Of a stretch of 34,815 bases of DNA, positions 7,328 through 15,682 are shown one piece after another (position 1 is the stretch's first letter; each line of letters starts with the position of its first letter). This DNA comes from Spirochaetaceae bacterium. Lineage in GTDB: Bacteria > Spirochaetota > Spirochaetia > SZUA-6 > Bin103. The notes beneath the pieces were generated by a model. That model worked only from the letters and a program-made list of their open reading frames with translations. It did no database searches and was not told the DNA's origin. The translations under genes were made by a program, and so were the position numbers. The stretch is taken from NCBI GenBank assembly GCA_028821475.1, contig JAPPGB010000056.1:1-34815 (forward strand). The letters are read 5' to 3'.

Positions 7328-8116
7328 TCAGCGGAACAGGTCCGTTTCGAGGGGGCGGGGGATCGTCGCGGCGGTGTGGGGGGCGGCGGATTGCGCGGGG
7401 CCGCCGGCCGGCGGCGGCAGGCCCCGGACCAGGGCGGCGGGGGTGCGCTCGGTGGATTCGCCCATGACCAGGACGGCGGCGGCGGCGATGGCGTCGGCGC
7501 GGTTGATCAGGGTGGCCTGCAGCTCGCGGCCGTAGAGGTCGCGGCTGCCGCGGCGGTCGTCGAGCACGGCGAGGCCGGCGGCGCCGATCGCGATGCCCAC
7601 GGTGCCGAGCCGCCAGGGCCGGTTGCTGCTGTCGCTGATCAGCACGCCGATGCGGGCGCCGGTGCGATCGGCGATGGCGCGCCGCAGGCGCGCGGCGGTG
7701 GCGTCCGGCGCTGCCGGCAGCAGCAGGGCGGTGGCCGATGCGCCGTGATCGAGGTTGGACTGGTCGATGCCGGCGTTGGCGCATACCAGGCCGAGCCGGT
7801 TGCGGGTGATCAGCACGCCGGGGGCCTTGCGCACCACCTCGGTGGACTGGTCGAGGATGAGCTGCACGAGACGCGGATCCTTGCCGGTCTCGGCGGCCAG
7901 GTCGATGGCGGCGGGCGAGGGTTCGACGTGGTCCAGCGCAACCTGCCGGCCCTCAGCCTTGGACACGATCTTCTGGGTGACCACGAGGACGTCGCCGTCC
8001 ATCGGCGCCACGTCCGCGGCGGCCAGCGCCGCCACCAGGATCTCAGCGAGGTCATCGCCCGCCTGCACCAGTGGAATGCCGCTCAGCCCAGTGACGGTCA
8101 GGGGCGTTTCATCCAT
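7328..8116 (-). CDS. cofE: Coenzyme F420-0:L-glutamate ligase
   Basis: The 262-residue product matches CofE, the GTP-dependent cytoplasmic ligase that adds glutamates to F420-0. Visible landmarks are VVTQKIVSKAEGR (residues 45-57), VCANAGIDQSN (111-121, metal and nucleotide site region), ISDSSNRPWRLGTVGIAIG with the conserved S-R-x-W-R-x-G, and a C-terminal NRADAIAAAAVLVMGE. The length is normal for the single-domain enzyme, without the FbiB-type flavin domain. The ATG at 8116 is preceded after 11 nt by the stop of npdG, so the two genes are one operon. No cofC, cofD or cofG/H genes are in the window. The call is strong. Confidence 0.93.
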   Translation of the reverse strand: MDETPLTVTGLSGIPLVQAGDDLAEILVAALAAADVAPMDGDVLVVTQKIVSKAEGRQVALDHVEPSPAAIDLAAETGKDPRLVQLILDQSTEVVRKAPGVLITRNRLGLVCANAGIDQSNLDHGASATALLLPAAPDATAARLRRAIADRTGARIGVLISDSSNRPWRLGTVGIAIGAAGLAVLDDRRGSRDLYGRELQATLINRADAIAAAAVLVMGESTERTPAALVRGLPPPAGGPAQSAAPHTAATIPRPLETDLFR

Positions 8117-8127
8117 GGGGCGGGTGC

Positions 8128-8964
8128 TTATCCCTGGCCGACCAGCTTGATACCGGCGTGGCTGATCGGGTGGCGGCGGTTGATCTGAATCAGCACGCTG
8201 GTCAGCGCCTCCGCGGCGGCGGCGTTGTCGATCGGGCCGGCGTGCCAGCCGGTCATGCCGGCAGCTCGCACCAGCTCGATCACCTGGTCGCGCGCGGCCT
8301 TCTTGTTGCCGGCCACCAGCACGTCGCACTCGATCTCCACGTCCTGCTGCAGCAGGTGGGCCGCGACGTTCTGGAACGCCGACACCACCATGACGCCGTC
8401 GCCGAGAAACTCCTGCGCGCGCTTGCCCGCGGATCCCTCGGCCGGAAGCTGCACGGTGCCCACCTTCGGCGGCACGAGGGGAACCGTGACGTCGATCACG
8501 ATCTTGCCGGTCAGACTCGCCTGCACGCCGGCCAGAGTGGCGACCTGGTGCGCGGACGGCACGGTGAGCACCACGATGTCGGCGGCCTCGGCGGCGGCCG
8601 CGTTGGTGGCCGCGCGGGCGGTGGTGTCGGGATGGCGGGCGCGTAGCGCGGCCAGTGCCGCCTCTGCCTTTGCCAGCGTGCGCGAGCCGATCACCACGCG
8701 GTAGCCGGCGCGCGACCAGCGCCCGGCCAGGCCGGTGCCCAGGTCGCCGGTGCCGCCGAGTATCGCGATGGTCTCCCGGCGCGGAGATTCGGTTCCGGCA
8801 AGCGAACCGCGGGCAGCGGTGTGCGTGGCAGCAGGCGTGCCGGGGTCACCGTGCCCGCCGGTGCGCGTGTCCCTGCCGGCCGGCGCCGGTGAGCCGCCGT
8901 TCCCGCTTGTCCCTGTGCCGGCCCGCCCGCCGGCCGGCGCGGTCAGGTTGTCCACGGCGCTCAT
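8128..8964 (-). CDS. npdG: NADPH-dependent F420 reductase
   Basis: This is an F420:NADP+ oxidoreductase (Fno/NpdG type), which moves hydride between NADP(H) and F420. Residues from about 65 read TIAILGGTGDLGTGLA, the dinucleotide loop, followed by RVVIGSRTLAKAEAAL. DIVVLTVPSAHQVATL and GKIVIDVTVPLVPPK are typical, as is VVSAFQNVAAHLLQ in the F420-binding half. The protein ends NRRHPISHAGIKL. The 278 residues include an unusual extension of about 64 residues, rich in Gly, Thr, Pro and Ala, before the Rossmann domain. No other ATG is available, so the start may be a later GTG or TTG. The ATG overlaps the stop of the HIT gene (ATGA). The gene sits in a HIT-npdG-cofE operon. Confidence 0.92.
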   Translation of the reverse strand: MSAVDNLTAPAGGRAGTGTSGNGGSPAPAGRDTRTGGHGDPGTPAATHTAARGSLAGTESPRRETIAILGGTGDLGTGLAGRWSRAGYRVVIGSRTLAKAEAALAALRARHPDTTARAATNAAAAEAADIVVLTVPSAHQVATLAGVQASLTGKIVIDVTVPLVPPKVGTVQLPAEGSAGKRAQEFLGDGVMVVSAFQNVAAHLLQQDVEIECDVLVAGNKKAARDQVIELVRAAGMTGWHAGPIDNAAAAEALTSVLIQINRRHPISHAGIKLVGQG

Positions 8965-9359
8965 TGCGGCAGGGCGGCGCGGATGCGCGCCGCCTCGGCG
9001 GCCAGCGCGTCGTCACCGGGGAAGGGAGTGACGTTCGCGAAGTCCATGTCGTGCATGCCGTCGATCGGGCTCACGTGGATATGCACGTGCGGCACCTCCA
9101 GCCCGGCGATCAGCAGCCCCACCTTGGTGGGCCGGTACACCGCCTGCTGCGCACGGGCCACGATGCGCGCCACCCGCATCAGCGCCGCCACGGCGCCGTC
9201 GTCGAGGTCGATCCAGTGATTCACCTCGACCCGCGGCACCACCAGGGTATGACCGGGGCGCAGCGGTTCCCGCGCCATGAAGGCGACGCACGATTCGTCC
9301 TTCCTGACGAAGTGGGCCGGCAACTCGCCGGCGATGATACGAGTGAACACGCTTGCCAT
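8961..9359 (-). CDS. HIT family nucleotide hydrolase
   Basis: A 132-residue histidine-triad protein. It starts MASVFTRIIAGELPAHFVR, as bacterial HinT-like proteins do, has RPGHTLVVPRVEV in the middle, and carries the active-site triad H91-V-H93-I-H95 in EVPHVHIHVSP. HIT proteins hydrolyse nucleoside phosphoramidates or adenylated metabolites; the in vivo substrate here is unknown. The open frame continues upstream to 9563, but family similarity begins at the ATG at 9359. It is the first gene of the operon with npdG, overlapping it by 4 nt. A direct repeat and the divergent start of the sialidase-like gene lie upstream. Confidence 0.92.
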   Translation of the reverse strand: MASVFTRIIAGELPAHFVRKDESCVAFMAREPLRPGHTLVVPRVEVNHWIDLDDGAVAALMRVARIVARAQQAVYRPTKVGLLIAGLEVPHVHIHVSPIDGMHDMDFANVTPFPGDDALAAEAARIRAALPQ

Positions 9360-9372
9360 CGCCGGACAGTGT

Positions 9373-9397
9373 AACCTGTATGGGCAACCTGTATGGG
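9373..9397. repeat. 12-nt direct repeat between divergent genes
   Basis: AACCTGTATGGG occurs at 9373-9384 and again at 9386-9397, separated by one base. It fills half of the 58-nt gap between the divergent HIT and sialidase-like genes. It may be an operator or a doubled -10 region (CTGTAT). Confidence 0.85.
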
Positions 9398-9417
9398 GGC
9401 GCAGGGAGGTCGAACGG

Positions 9418-10440
9418 ATGATTGAACGACTCGAGGTGCACAAGATCTGGAACCGGGCCGCGTACAACTCCTTCACCGACCTCATCCGGTTCCGCGGGCG
9501 CTGGTGGTGCGCGTTCCGGGAGGGATCGGGGCATCTGTCGCCCGACGGTGCCCTGCGCGTCATCTCGTCCCACGACGGGCAGGCGTGGAGCTCGGTAGCG
9601 TCGATACCCTGCCCGCAGACGTATCAGGACCTGCGCGACCCGCAACTGTCGATCACGCCCGACAACCGGCTGATGCTGAACGCGGCCGCATTCAAGCCGG
9701 TGTGCCAGTCGATGATGTGGCTGTCGGAGGATGGTTGCGACTGGGGGACACATCACCTGGTCGGCCCGCGCGGAAGCTGGCTGTGGCGCGCGGTCTGGCA
9801 CCGCGGCGTCGCATACAGCTTCGGGCGTCACGAACCCAAGGATCACCTGCTCCAGTTCTACCGGAGCACCGACGGTGTCGAGTATCGGGCACACGGCGAG
9901 CCGCGCGTCGGCACCTGCCCGTGCAATGAGTCGGACCTTCTGTTCCTCGACGATGCGACGTGCGTGAGCCTGACGCGCTGTGACGGCGGCAACGCCCTGC
10001 TGGGGAGAGCGGCTCCGCCGTACGACACCTGGACGTGGACCGATCTGGGCGTGCGCATCGGCGGTCCCGCCTTGCTGCGCCTCCCGGACGGACGCACGAT
10101 CGCTGCGGTACGCCTGTACGAGCCCCGGCAGCGTACCGCGCTGTGCTGGCTCGATCTCGAATCCGCTGCGTTGACGGAGTTCCTGACGCTGCCCTCCGGC
10201 GGTGACACCAGCTATGCCGGCATGGTGTGGCACGACGACCTGCTGTGGTTGAGCTACTATTCCTCGGACGACTACCTGACCAGCATGAAGGTCGCAATCC
10301 GGGCCCACCTCCGGACCAGCGTGTACCTGGCCAAGGTGCGGTTCCAGCCGCCGGCGATGCCTCACTCGGCCAGCTTCGATCCCGCCACCAGGCGTACGCC
10401 GGCGCCCGGCACGGCGCTGTCGCAGGCCGGGCAGAAGTAG
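9418..10440 (+). CDS. Sialidase-fold (BNR-type beta-propeller) protein
   Basis: The 340-residue product looks like a sialidase-superfamily beta-propeller. NSFTDLIRFRGRWWCAFREG at the N-terminus resembles the start of such propellers. The blade-like repeats ISSHDGQAWSSV, SEDGCDWGTHH and YRSTDGVEYRAHG contain Asp-box-like S-x-D-G-x-x-W cores. LLRLPDGRTIAAVRLY follows later. There is no signal peptide, so it is probably cytoplasmic. The enzymatic activity (glycosidase or other) cannot be fixed. The ATG at 9418 has a GGGAGG ribosome binding site at 9403-9408. The 3' end overlaps the 3' end of the convergent hxlR-type gene by 79 nt. Confidence 0.75.
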   Translation: MIERLEVHKIWNRAAYNSFTDLIRFRGRWWCAFREGSGHLSPDGALRVISSHDGQAWSSVASIPCPQTYQDLRDPQLSITPDNRLMLNAAAFKPVCQSMMWLSEDGCDWGTHHLVGPRGSWLWRAVWHRGVAYSFGRHEPKDHLLQFYRSTDGVEYRAHGEPRVGTCPCNESDLLFLDDATCVSLTRCDGGNALLGRAAPPYDTWTWTDLGVRIGGPALLRLPDGRTIAAVRLYEPRQRTALCWLDLESAALTEFLTLPSGGDTSYAGMVWHDDLLWLSYYSSDDYLTSMKVAIRAHLRTSVYLAKVRFQPPAMPHSASFDPATRRTPAPGTALSQAGQK

Positions 10441-10835
10441 CGCACCCGGATCGGCGTTCCGCAAGCCTCGTGCACCAGCGCGCCCTGGTCGGACAGATGC
10501 TTGCGGCCCCACACCGCGAGCGCGCCCGCCACCACGCCCAACTCGTGCCCGCGCCGGGTCAGGGTGTACTCGGCGCGTGGCGGGTGCCGGCTGTAGAAAC
10601 GGCGCTCCACGATGCCGTGCCGTTCCAGGCGCTTGAGGCGGTGCGAGAGGATGTTTGGGGCGATCCCGGACACGCGCCGGCGCAACTCGGCGAAGCGCAG
10701 GATGCCGCGCAGCAGTTCCAGCAGGATCAGCACCGTCCAGCGGTCGCCGACGATCTCCAGCGCCCGCGCCACGGGAGTCAGCCCCTGATCACGGGTGTGG
10801 CCACCGCCGATGTCAGTGTCGGGGTGAGTTGACAT
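10362..10835 (-). CDS. HxlR family transcriptional regulator
   Basis: A 157-residue winged-helix regulator. The diagnostic segment is VARALEIVGDRWTVLILLEL (22-41), followed by RFAELRRRVSGIAPNILSHR, RLKRLERHGIVERRFY and the wing-like PPRAEYTLTRRGHEL. The C-terminus carries HEACG and YFCPACDS (C125, C135, C138), a cysteine arrangement found in some HxlR members that might bind metal or sense thiol stress. Its start codon lies within the promoter of the divergent ABC importer (10829-10858), so it is well placed to regulate that operon and itself. It shares a convergent 3' overlap with the sialidase-like gene. Confidence 0.9.
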   Translation of the reverse strand: MSTHPDTDIGGGHTRDQGLTPVARALEIVGDRWTVLILLELLRGILRFAELRRRVSGIAPNILSHRLKRLERHGIVERRFYSRHPPRAEYTLTRRGHELGVVAGALAVWGRKHLSDQGALVHEACGTPIRVRYFCPACDSAVPGAGVRLVAGSKLAE

Positions 10836-10858
10836 TAGCTACTTGGTTGCATTCTGAT
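10829..10858 (+). promoter_or_regulatory. Predicted promoter of the ABC importer operon
   Basis: TTGACA at 10829-10834 and TCTGAT at 10853-10858 are separated by 18 nt. The -35 box overlaps the start codon of the divergent HxlR-type gene (10833-10835), which suggests control by that regulator. Confidence 0.45.
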
Positions 10859-10879
10859 ATCGACTGACCGCTCCGTCCA

Positions 10880-11880
<1,001 letters not shown>

Positions 11881-11881
<1 letters not shown>

Positions 11882-12669
11882 TGCGGGCTGCCTGGCCGCG
11901 CCCGCCGGCGCAGCCCGCGGCGGCGCTGCTGCCGACCGTGCTCAGCCTGCTGGTGGTGGGCGTGGTGTGGGAGGCGTGGATCGCGCTGGCCGGAACCCCG
12001 GTCTACCTGGTGCCGGCGCCCTCGGCCGTGGCGGTGCGCATGGGCGTGGCGCCCGGCTACTTCCTCGGGCAGGGCGCGATCACCCTGGCGGAGGCGCTCG
12101 GCGGCTTCCTGCTCGGCACTGGCGTGGCGCTGGCCGCCGCCACCGCGATGGCCCACTCGCTGGTCCTGGAACGCGCTTTGCTGCCGCTGGCGGTGCTGGT
12201 CAAGGTGACGCCGATCGTGGCGGTGGCGCCGTTGTTCGTAATCTGGTTCGGGTTCGGGGTGATGCCCAAGGTCCTGATCGCGGCGCTGATCACCTTCTTC
12301 CCCGCGCTGGTGAATGGCGTGACCGGCCTGCGCGCCGTCAACCAGGGGGCGCTCGACTTCCTGCGCTCGGTGGCGGCGTCGCGGCGCGAGGTGTTCTTCA
12401 CCCTGCGCGTGCCGAGCGCCATGCCCTACCTGTTCGCGGCGTTCCGGGTGTCGATCCCGCTGTCCGTGATCGGCGCGGTGGTGGGCGAGTGGTTCAGCGC
12501 CGACCGCGGACTGGGGGCGGTGATCATCGTCGCCCATGCCAATCTCGACACCCCGACCCTGTTCGGGGCGATCTTTACGCTGGCGGTGATGGGCATCGGC
12601 CTGAGCCTGGCCGTCTCGGCACTGGAACGGAGGATACTGTTTTGGCACGAATCGACTCTCATCGTGTGA
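11881..12669 (+). CDS. NitT/TauT-type ABC transporter permease
   Basis: A 262-residue SsuC/TauC-like inner-membrane permease with about six hydrophobic helices. It has the expected early motif VYLVPAPSAVAVRM and the cytoplasmic EAA loop in LDFLRSVAASRREVFFTLRVPSAMPYLFAAFR, which docks on the ATPase. The end (RRILFWHESTLIV) is typical of this subfamily. The ATG shares its A with the stop of the ATPase gene. A good GGAGG sits near its 3' end (12629-12633) in front of a possible TTG start of the binding protein at 12642. The substrate is not identifiable from the permease. Confidence 0.93.
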
Positions 12670-12785
12670 CGTCCGGCCTGTCGGCCGGCTCGACCCGCGC
12701 CGCCGTGCGGCGAACGCCGGGCATCGGTGCGCCCGGCTATCGGCGGCTCGGGGCGACCAGGCCTGCCGGTTCCGGGAGCGACCCG

Positions 12786-13832
12786 GTGAGCCCGGGACCG
12801 GCGGCGCGGTGGCAGCACGCCTGGCGGCTGTGGGTGGCCCTGCTGCTGTTGGCGGCGCCCATGCACGCCGCTCACGCCTCCGGCGAAGTGGAGATAACGC
12901 CGCTGCCGCGGCCGGTGACCTTCATGGCGGGCTTCAAGCCGCAGGCCAACCTGCCGTTCGTGGCCGCCTACGTGGCCCAGGAGCAAGGCTACTTCGCGGA
13001 GCAGGGGCTGGACGTGACCATCCATCACTCCACCGGCCAGCATCTGCAACTGCTCTTGTCCGGAGACGTAGACATCACCACCGCCGCCGCCGGCTCGGTG
13101 CTGAAGCGCCGTGCCGATCCAGGCGTCCCGATCCGGGCGATCGCGCTGTTCGGGCAGCGCGGACAGCAAACCTTCATCGCCCTCGCCGACTCCGGCATCG
13201 ACAGCCCGCGAGATTGGGAAGGCAGGACGGTCGGCTACCGCATCAGCCTGCCGCCCGAGTACCTGGCCATCGCGGACGCCGCCGGCGTCGACCGCACCCA
13301 GGTGCAGGAGGTGCGGGTCGGCTTCGACCCCCGCATCCTGGTGCAGGGCAAGGTGGACGTGCTGGCGGTGTTCAAGTCGAACGAGCCCGACACCATTCGC
13401 GGCCTCGGTTTCGACGTGGTGCAGTTCGATCCGTCGGCCTACGGCGTGCCGGCGCTCGGCCTGACCTACATCACGCGCGAAGAGCTGATCGCCGCCGAGC
13501 CGGAGCTGATCGCGCGCTTCCTGAAGGCCGCGCTGAAGGGGCTGGAGTTCTCCTTCGCCCACCCGGAGGAGACGCTGGACATCGTGTTGCGTTACGCCGA
13601 CAAGGAGGACCGGGACCACATGCGGTTCATGCTGGAGGCGGAGCAGGCGGACGCGGTGTCGGCGGTGACGGACGAGCACGGGCTCGGTTGGATGACGCTG
13701 CAGCAGTGGCGGGAGTTCCACGACCTGCTGGCGCGTTACCAGGCGCTGGCGCGCGAGGTGGACGTGGAGCAGGCGTTCACCACGCAGTTCCTGGAGGCGG
13801 CGTACGAAGACGGCCGCCTGGTGTGGCCGTGA
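12786..13832 (+). CDS. NMT1/THI5-like ABC transporter substrate-binding protein
   Basis: The periplasmic receptor of the importer. Mature-like sequence begins ITPLPRPVTFMAGFKPQANL, then YVAQEQGYFAEQGLDVTIHH and LLLSGDVDITTAAAGSVLKR, matching NMT1/THI5-like binding proteins that carry thiamine-pyrimidine precursors, sulfonates and similar compounds. Its cargo is undetermined. The export signal is LWVALLLLAAPMHAAHA. The start is not certain. GTG 12786 (GGGAG at 12774-12778, 7-nt spacing) gives a normal signal peptide. TTG 12642 (GGAGG at 12629-12633, 8-nt spacing) gives an extra 48 Arg/Gly-rich residues. I prefer 12786 because the extra part looks non-conserved. The next gene, an F420-type oxidoreductase, follows after 55 nt. 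Confidence 0.88.
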   Translation: MSPGPAARWQHAWRLWVALLLLAAPMHAAHASGEVEITPLPRPVTFMAGFKPQANLPFVAAYVAQEQGYFAEQGLDVTIHHSTGQHLQLLLSGDVDITTAAAGSVLKRRADPGVPIRAIALFGQRGQQTFIALADSGIDSPRDWEGRTVGYRISLPPEYLAIADAAGVDRTQVQEVRVGFDPRILVQGKVDVLAVFKSNEPDTIRGLGFDVVQFDPSAYGVPALGLTYITREELIAAEPELIARFLKAALKGLEFSFAHPEETLDIVLRYADKEDRDHMRFMLEAEQADAVSAVTDEHGLGWMTLQQWREFHDLLARYQALAREVDVEQAFTTQFLEAAYEDGRLVWP

Positions 13833-13887
13833 CGCGGGCGGCGCGCCTGACGTAAGCTTGCCGTCGGCAGGGAAAGGAGATGAGCCG

Positions 13888-14775
13888 TTGAAACTGGGAG
13901 TCGTGTTTCCGCAGATCGAGATGGGCGCCGACCCGGGCGCGGTGCGCGCCTACGGGCAGGCGGTGGAGCAGATCGGCTACCACCACATCCTGGCCTACGA
14001 GCACGTGGTGGGCGCCAACACCGCCAGCCGGCCGGGTTGGCGAGGGCCGTACGACATCGACTCGGTGTTCCACGAGCCGTTCGTGCTGTTCGGCTTCCTG
14101 GCCGGACTCACCGAGCGCATCGAGTTCGCCACCGGCATCGTGATCCTCCCGCAGCGCCAGACCGTGCTGGTAGCCAAGCAGGCGGCGGCGCTCGACGTGC
14201 TGTGCGGCGGGCGGCTGCGGCTCGGCATCGGCATCGGCTGGAACGCCGTGGAGTACGAGGCGCTCGGCACCGACTTCCACAACCGCGGCCGCCGCTGCGA
14301 GGAGCAGGTCGCCCTGCTGCGCGCGCTGTGGACCGAGCGCGCGGTAACCTTCGACGGGAAGTGGCACCGGGTCACCGACGCCGGCATCGAGCCGCTGCCG
14401 GTGCAGCGCCCGATTCCGCTCTGGTTCGGCGGCGGTGAGGAGCGCGTGCTGCGCCGCATCGCCCGCCTGGCGGACGGCTGGATGCCGCAGTTCCAGCCCG
14501 ACGCCGAAGGCCGTGCGTTGCTGGCCCGCATGCAGGGCTACGCGTGCGAGTACGGCCGCGACCCCGCCGAAATCGGCCTCAACGGGCGCATGGCGGCCGA
14601 CCCCCGTCTGGAGAGTGGTTGGGCCGACCGCGTGCGGGCGTGGCGAGAGATCGGCGGCACCCACCTGAGCATCGACACGATGCGCCTCGGCCTGCCGGAC
14701 GTGGAGTCCCACGTCCGCCTGCTGGAACGATTCCACGCCGCCGCGGCTGAAGCGGCCGAGCGCGGATCGGCATGA
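13888..14775 (+). CDS. LLM class F420-dependent oxidoreductase
   Basis: A 295-residue luciferase-like TIM-barrel enzyme of the TIGR03619 kind, predicted to use F420 rather than flavin. Recognisable parts are LGVVFPQIEMGADPGAVRAY at the start, HHILAYEHVVG, RIEFATGIVILPQRQTVLVA, GGRLRLGIGIGWNAVEYEAL and PIPLWFGGGEERVLRRIARL. TTG at 13888 is chosen because a strong GGAAAGGAGA (13871-13880) lies 7 nt upstream and the barrel's first strand starts there. It follows the ABC importer genes closely, which suggests that it acts on the imported compound; this is inference. The neighbouring opposite-strand cofE and npdG support F420 use. Confidence 0.88.
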   Translation: MKLGVVFPQIEMGADPGAVRAYGQAVEQIGYHHILAYEHVVGANTASRPGWRGPYDIDSVFHEPFVLFGFLAGLTERIEFATGIVILPQRQTVLVAKQAAALDVLCGGRLRLGIGIGWNAVEYEALGTDFHNRGRRCEEQVALLRALWTERAVTFDGKWHRVTDAGIEPLPVQRPIPLWFGGGEERVLRRIARLADGWMPQFQPDAEGRALLARMQGYACEYGRDPAEIGLNGRMAADPRLESGWADRVRAWREIGGTHLSIDTMRLGLPDVESHVRLLERFHAAAAEAAERGSA

Positions 14776-14870
14776 GCGTGGATGCCGTGAGCACGGTACC
14801 GGCAGCCGGCATCGGGAAGACGATCTGGGGAGGAACGTGATGCGCGGCGTCGGGCGCTGGGCGGCGGGGA

Positions 14871-14954
14871 TGCCCGGAAGAGGACTCGAACCTCCACAGC
14901 CGTAAGGCCACTAGACCCTGAACCTAGCGTGTCTACCAATTTCACCATCCGGGC
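14871..14954 (-). tRNA. tRNA-Leu(CAG)
   Basis: The minus strand folds as an 84-nt class II tRNA. The acceptor GCCCGGA pairs with TCCGGGC. The D-loop has AAATTGGTAGACAC. The anticodon arm CTAGG-TTCAGGG-TCTAG carries anticodon CAG. A long variable arm (TGGCCTTACGGCTGT) and a T-arm GAGGTTCGAGTCCTC follow. CCA is not encoded. The layout closely follows known bacterial tRNA-Leu(CAG). Confidence 0.95.
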
Positions 14955-14969
14955 AGGATGAGCCCCGAC

Positions 14970-14998
14970 AAGGTACGGACGCGCCGCCGTACTGTCAA
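14970..14998 (-). promoter_or_regulatory. Promoter of tRNA-Leu
   Basis: On the minus strand TTGACA (14998-14993) and TACCTT (14975-14970) are exactly 17 nt apart. The -10 box ends about 15 nt before the tRNA 5' end. Confidence 0.65.
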
Positions 14999-15110
14999 TA
15001 ACCTAACCCTCCTCCGACCCGCCTCCGCCTGCCTCCGCGAGTGTTGTGCGGGTTGCGGATGCCGGTTCGGCGGCGGTGTCGTTCGCTGACGTTCGTGCTC
15101 CCCTGGTGTC

Positions 15111-15524
15111 CTATTGCCGGGGGCCGGCGGTGCCGGAGGCCGGCACCGGCTCCTGGCGCGCTTCCCGTGCCGGCGGCGGCTCGGTGGGCGGCTCCGGACG
15201 CCACGGCCCCAACACGGCTCCTTCGATGCGCGACAGGCGGCGGTCGATATCCGTCACGTCCCGCCTGAGGCCGTCCAAGGTCGCCTCCACGCGGTCGAAG
15301 CGCTGTTCCATCCGGTCCATGCGCTGTTCCATCCGGTCCATGCGCTGTTCCATCCGGTCCATGCGCTGATCCATCCGGTCCACGCGCTGATCCATCCGGT
15401 CCATGCGTTGGTTCAGGGTAGCCTGCGTGGCGCGGTGTGCGCCGAGCAACGCGAAGCCGAATGTCAGGATTGCAGCCAACAGCGTTACGCCGACGCCCAG
15501 CATCGCGATAGTGTCGCCACTCAT
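15111..15524 (-). CDS. Small membrane-anchored coiled-coil protein
   Basis: A 137-residue protein of unknown function. It has one N-terminal transmembrane helix (MLGVGVTLLAAILTFGFALL) followed by seven-residue repeats of the type MDRMEQR/MDRMDQR, about six copies, and then a less regular heptad region (FDRVEATLDGLRRDVTDIDR). The heptads predict a long parallel coiled coil. The Pro/Glu-rich C-terminal tail is probably disordered. The ATG at 15524 places the helix near the N-terminus; an upstream ATG at 15560 would add 12 residues. The repeats are near-identical at DNA level (21-nt unit), so length variation by slippage is likely. No partner is evident; metG diverges from it. Confidence 0.75.
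   Translation of the reverse strand: MSGDTIAMLGVGVTLLAAILTFGFALLGAHRATQATLNQRMDRMDQRVDRMDQRMDRMEQRMDRMEQRMDRMEQRFDRVEATLDGLRRDVTDIDRRLSRIEGAVLGPWRPEPPTEPPPAREARQEPVPASGTAGPRQ
15301..15405. repeat. 21-nt tandem repeat, five copies, coding
   Basis: Five copies of a 21-nt unit (plus strand CGCTGTTCCATCCGGTCCAT and one more base) lie end to end; the last two have single-base changes. On the minus strand each copy encodes one heptad of the coiled coil. Confidence 0.9.
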
Positions 15525-15682
15525 GCCGTCATCACCCGATTGACCCGTTAATCGCAGCATACATTGATTGGGGAGGGTAGCGCCACTTGTCTGCTCGTCG
15601 TCGCTCGTCGTCCGCGCGTCCGCGCAGGCAAGTCCCCGTCTCTTCCTCCAGGCCGCTCGGTGCTGTTATCTTGCGCACTACC

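Noticed and set aside
9013-10512. 499-codon minus-strand open frame
   Set aside because: It covers the antisense of the sialidase-like gene and part of the HIT gene in the wrong frame. No conserved pattern is visible.
15301-15405. CRISPR-like repeat array
   Set aside because: The 21-nt units are contiguous with no spacers and encode heptads of a coiled-coil protein.
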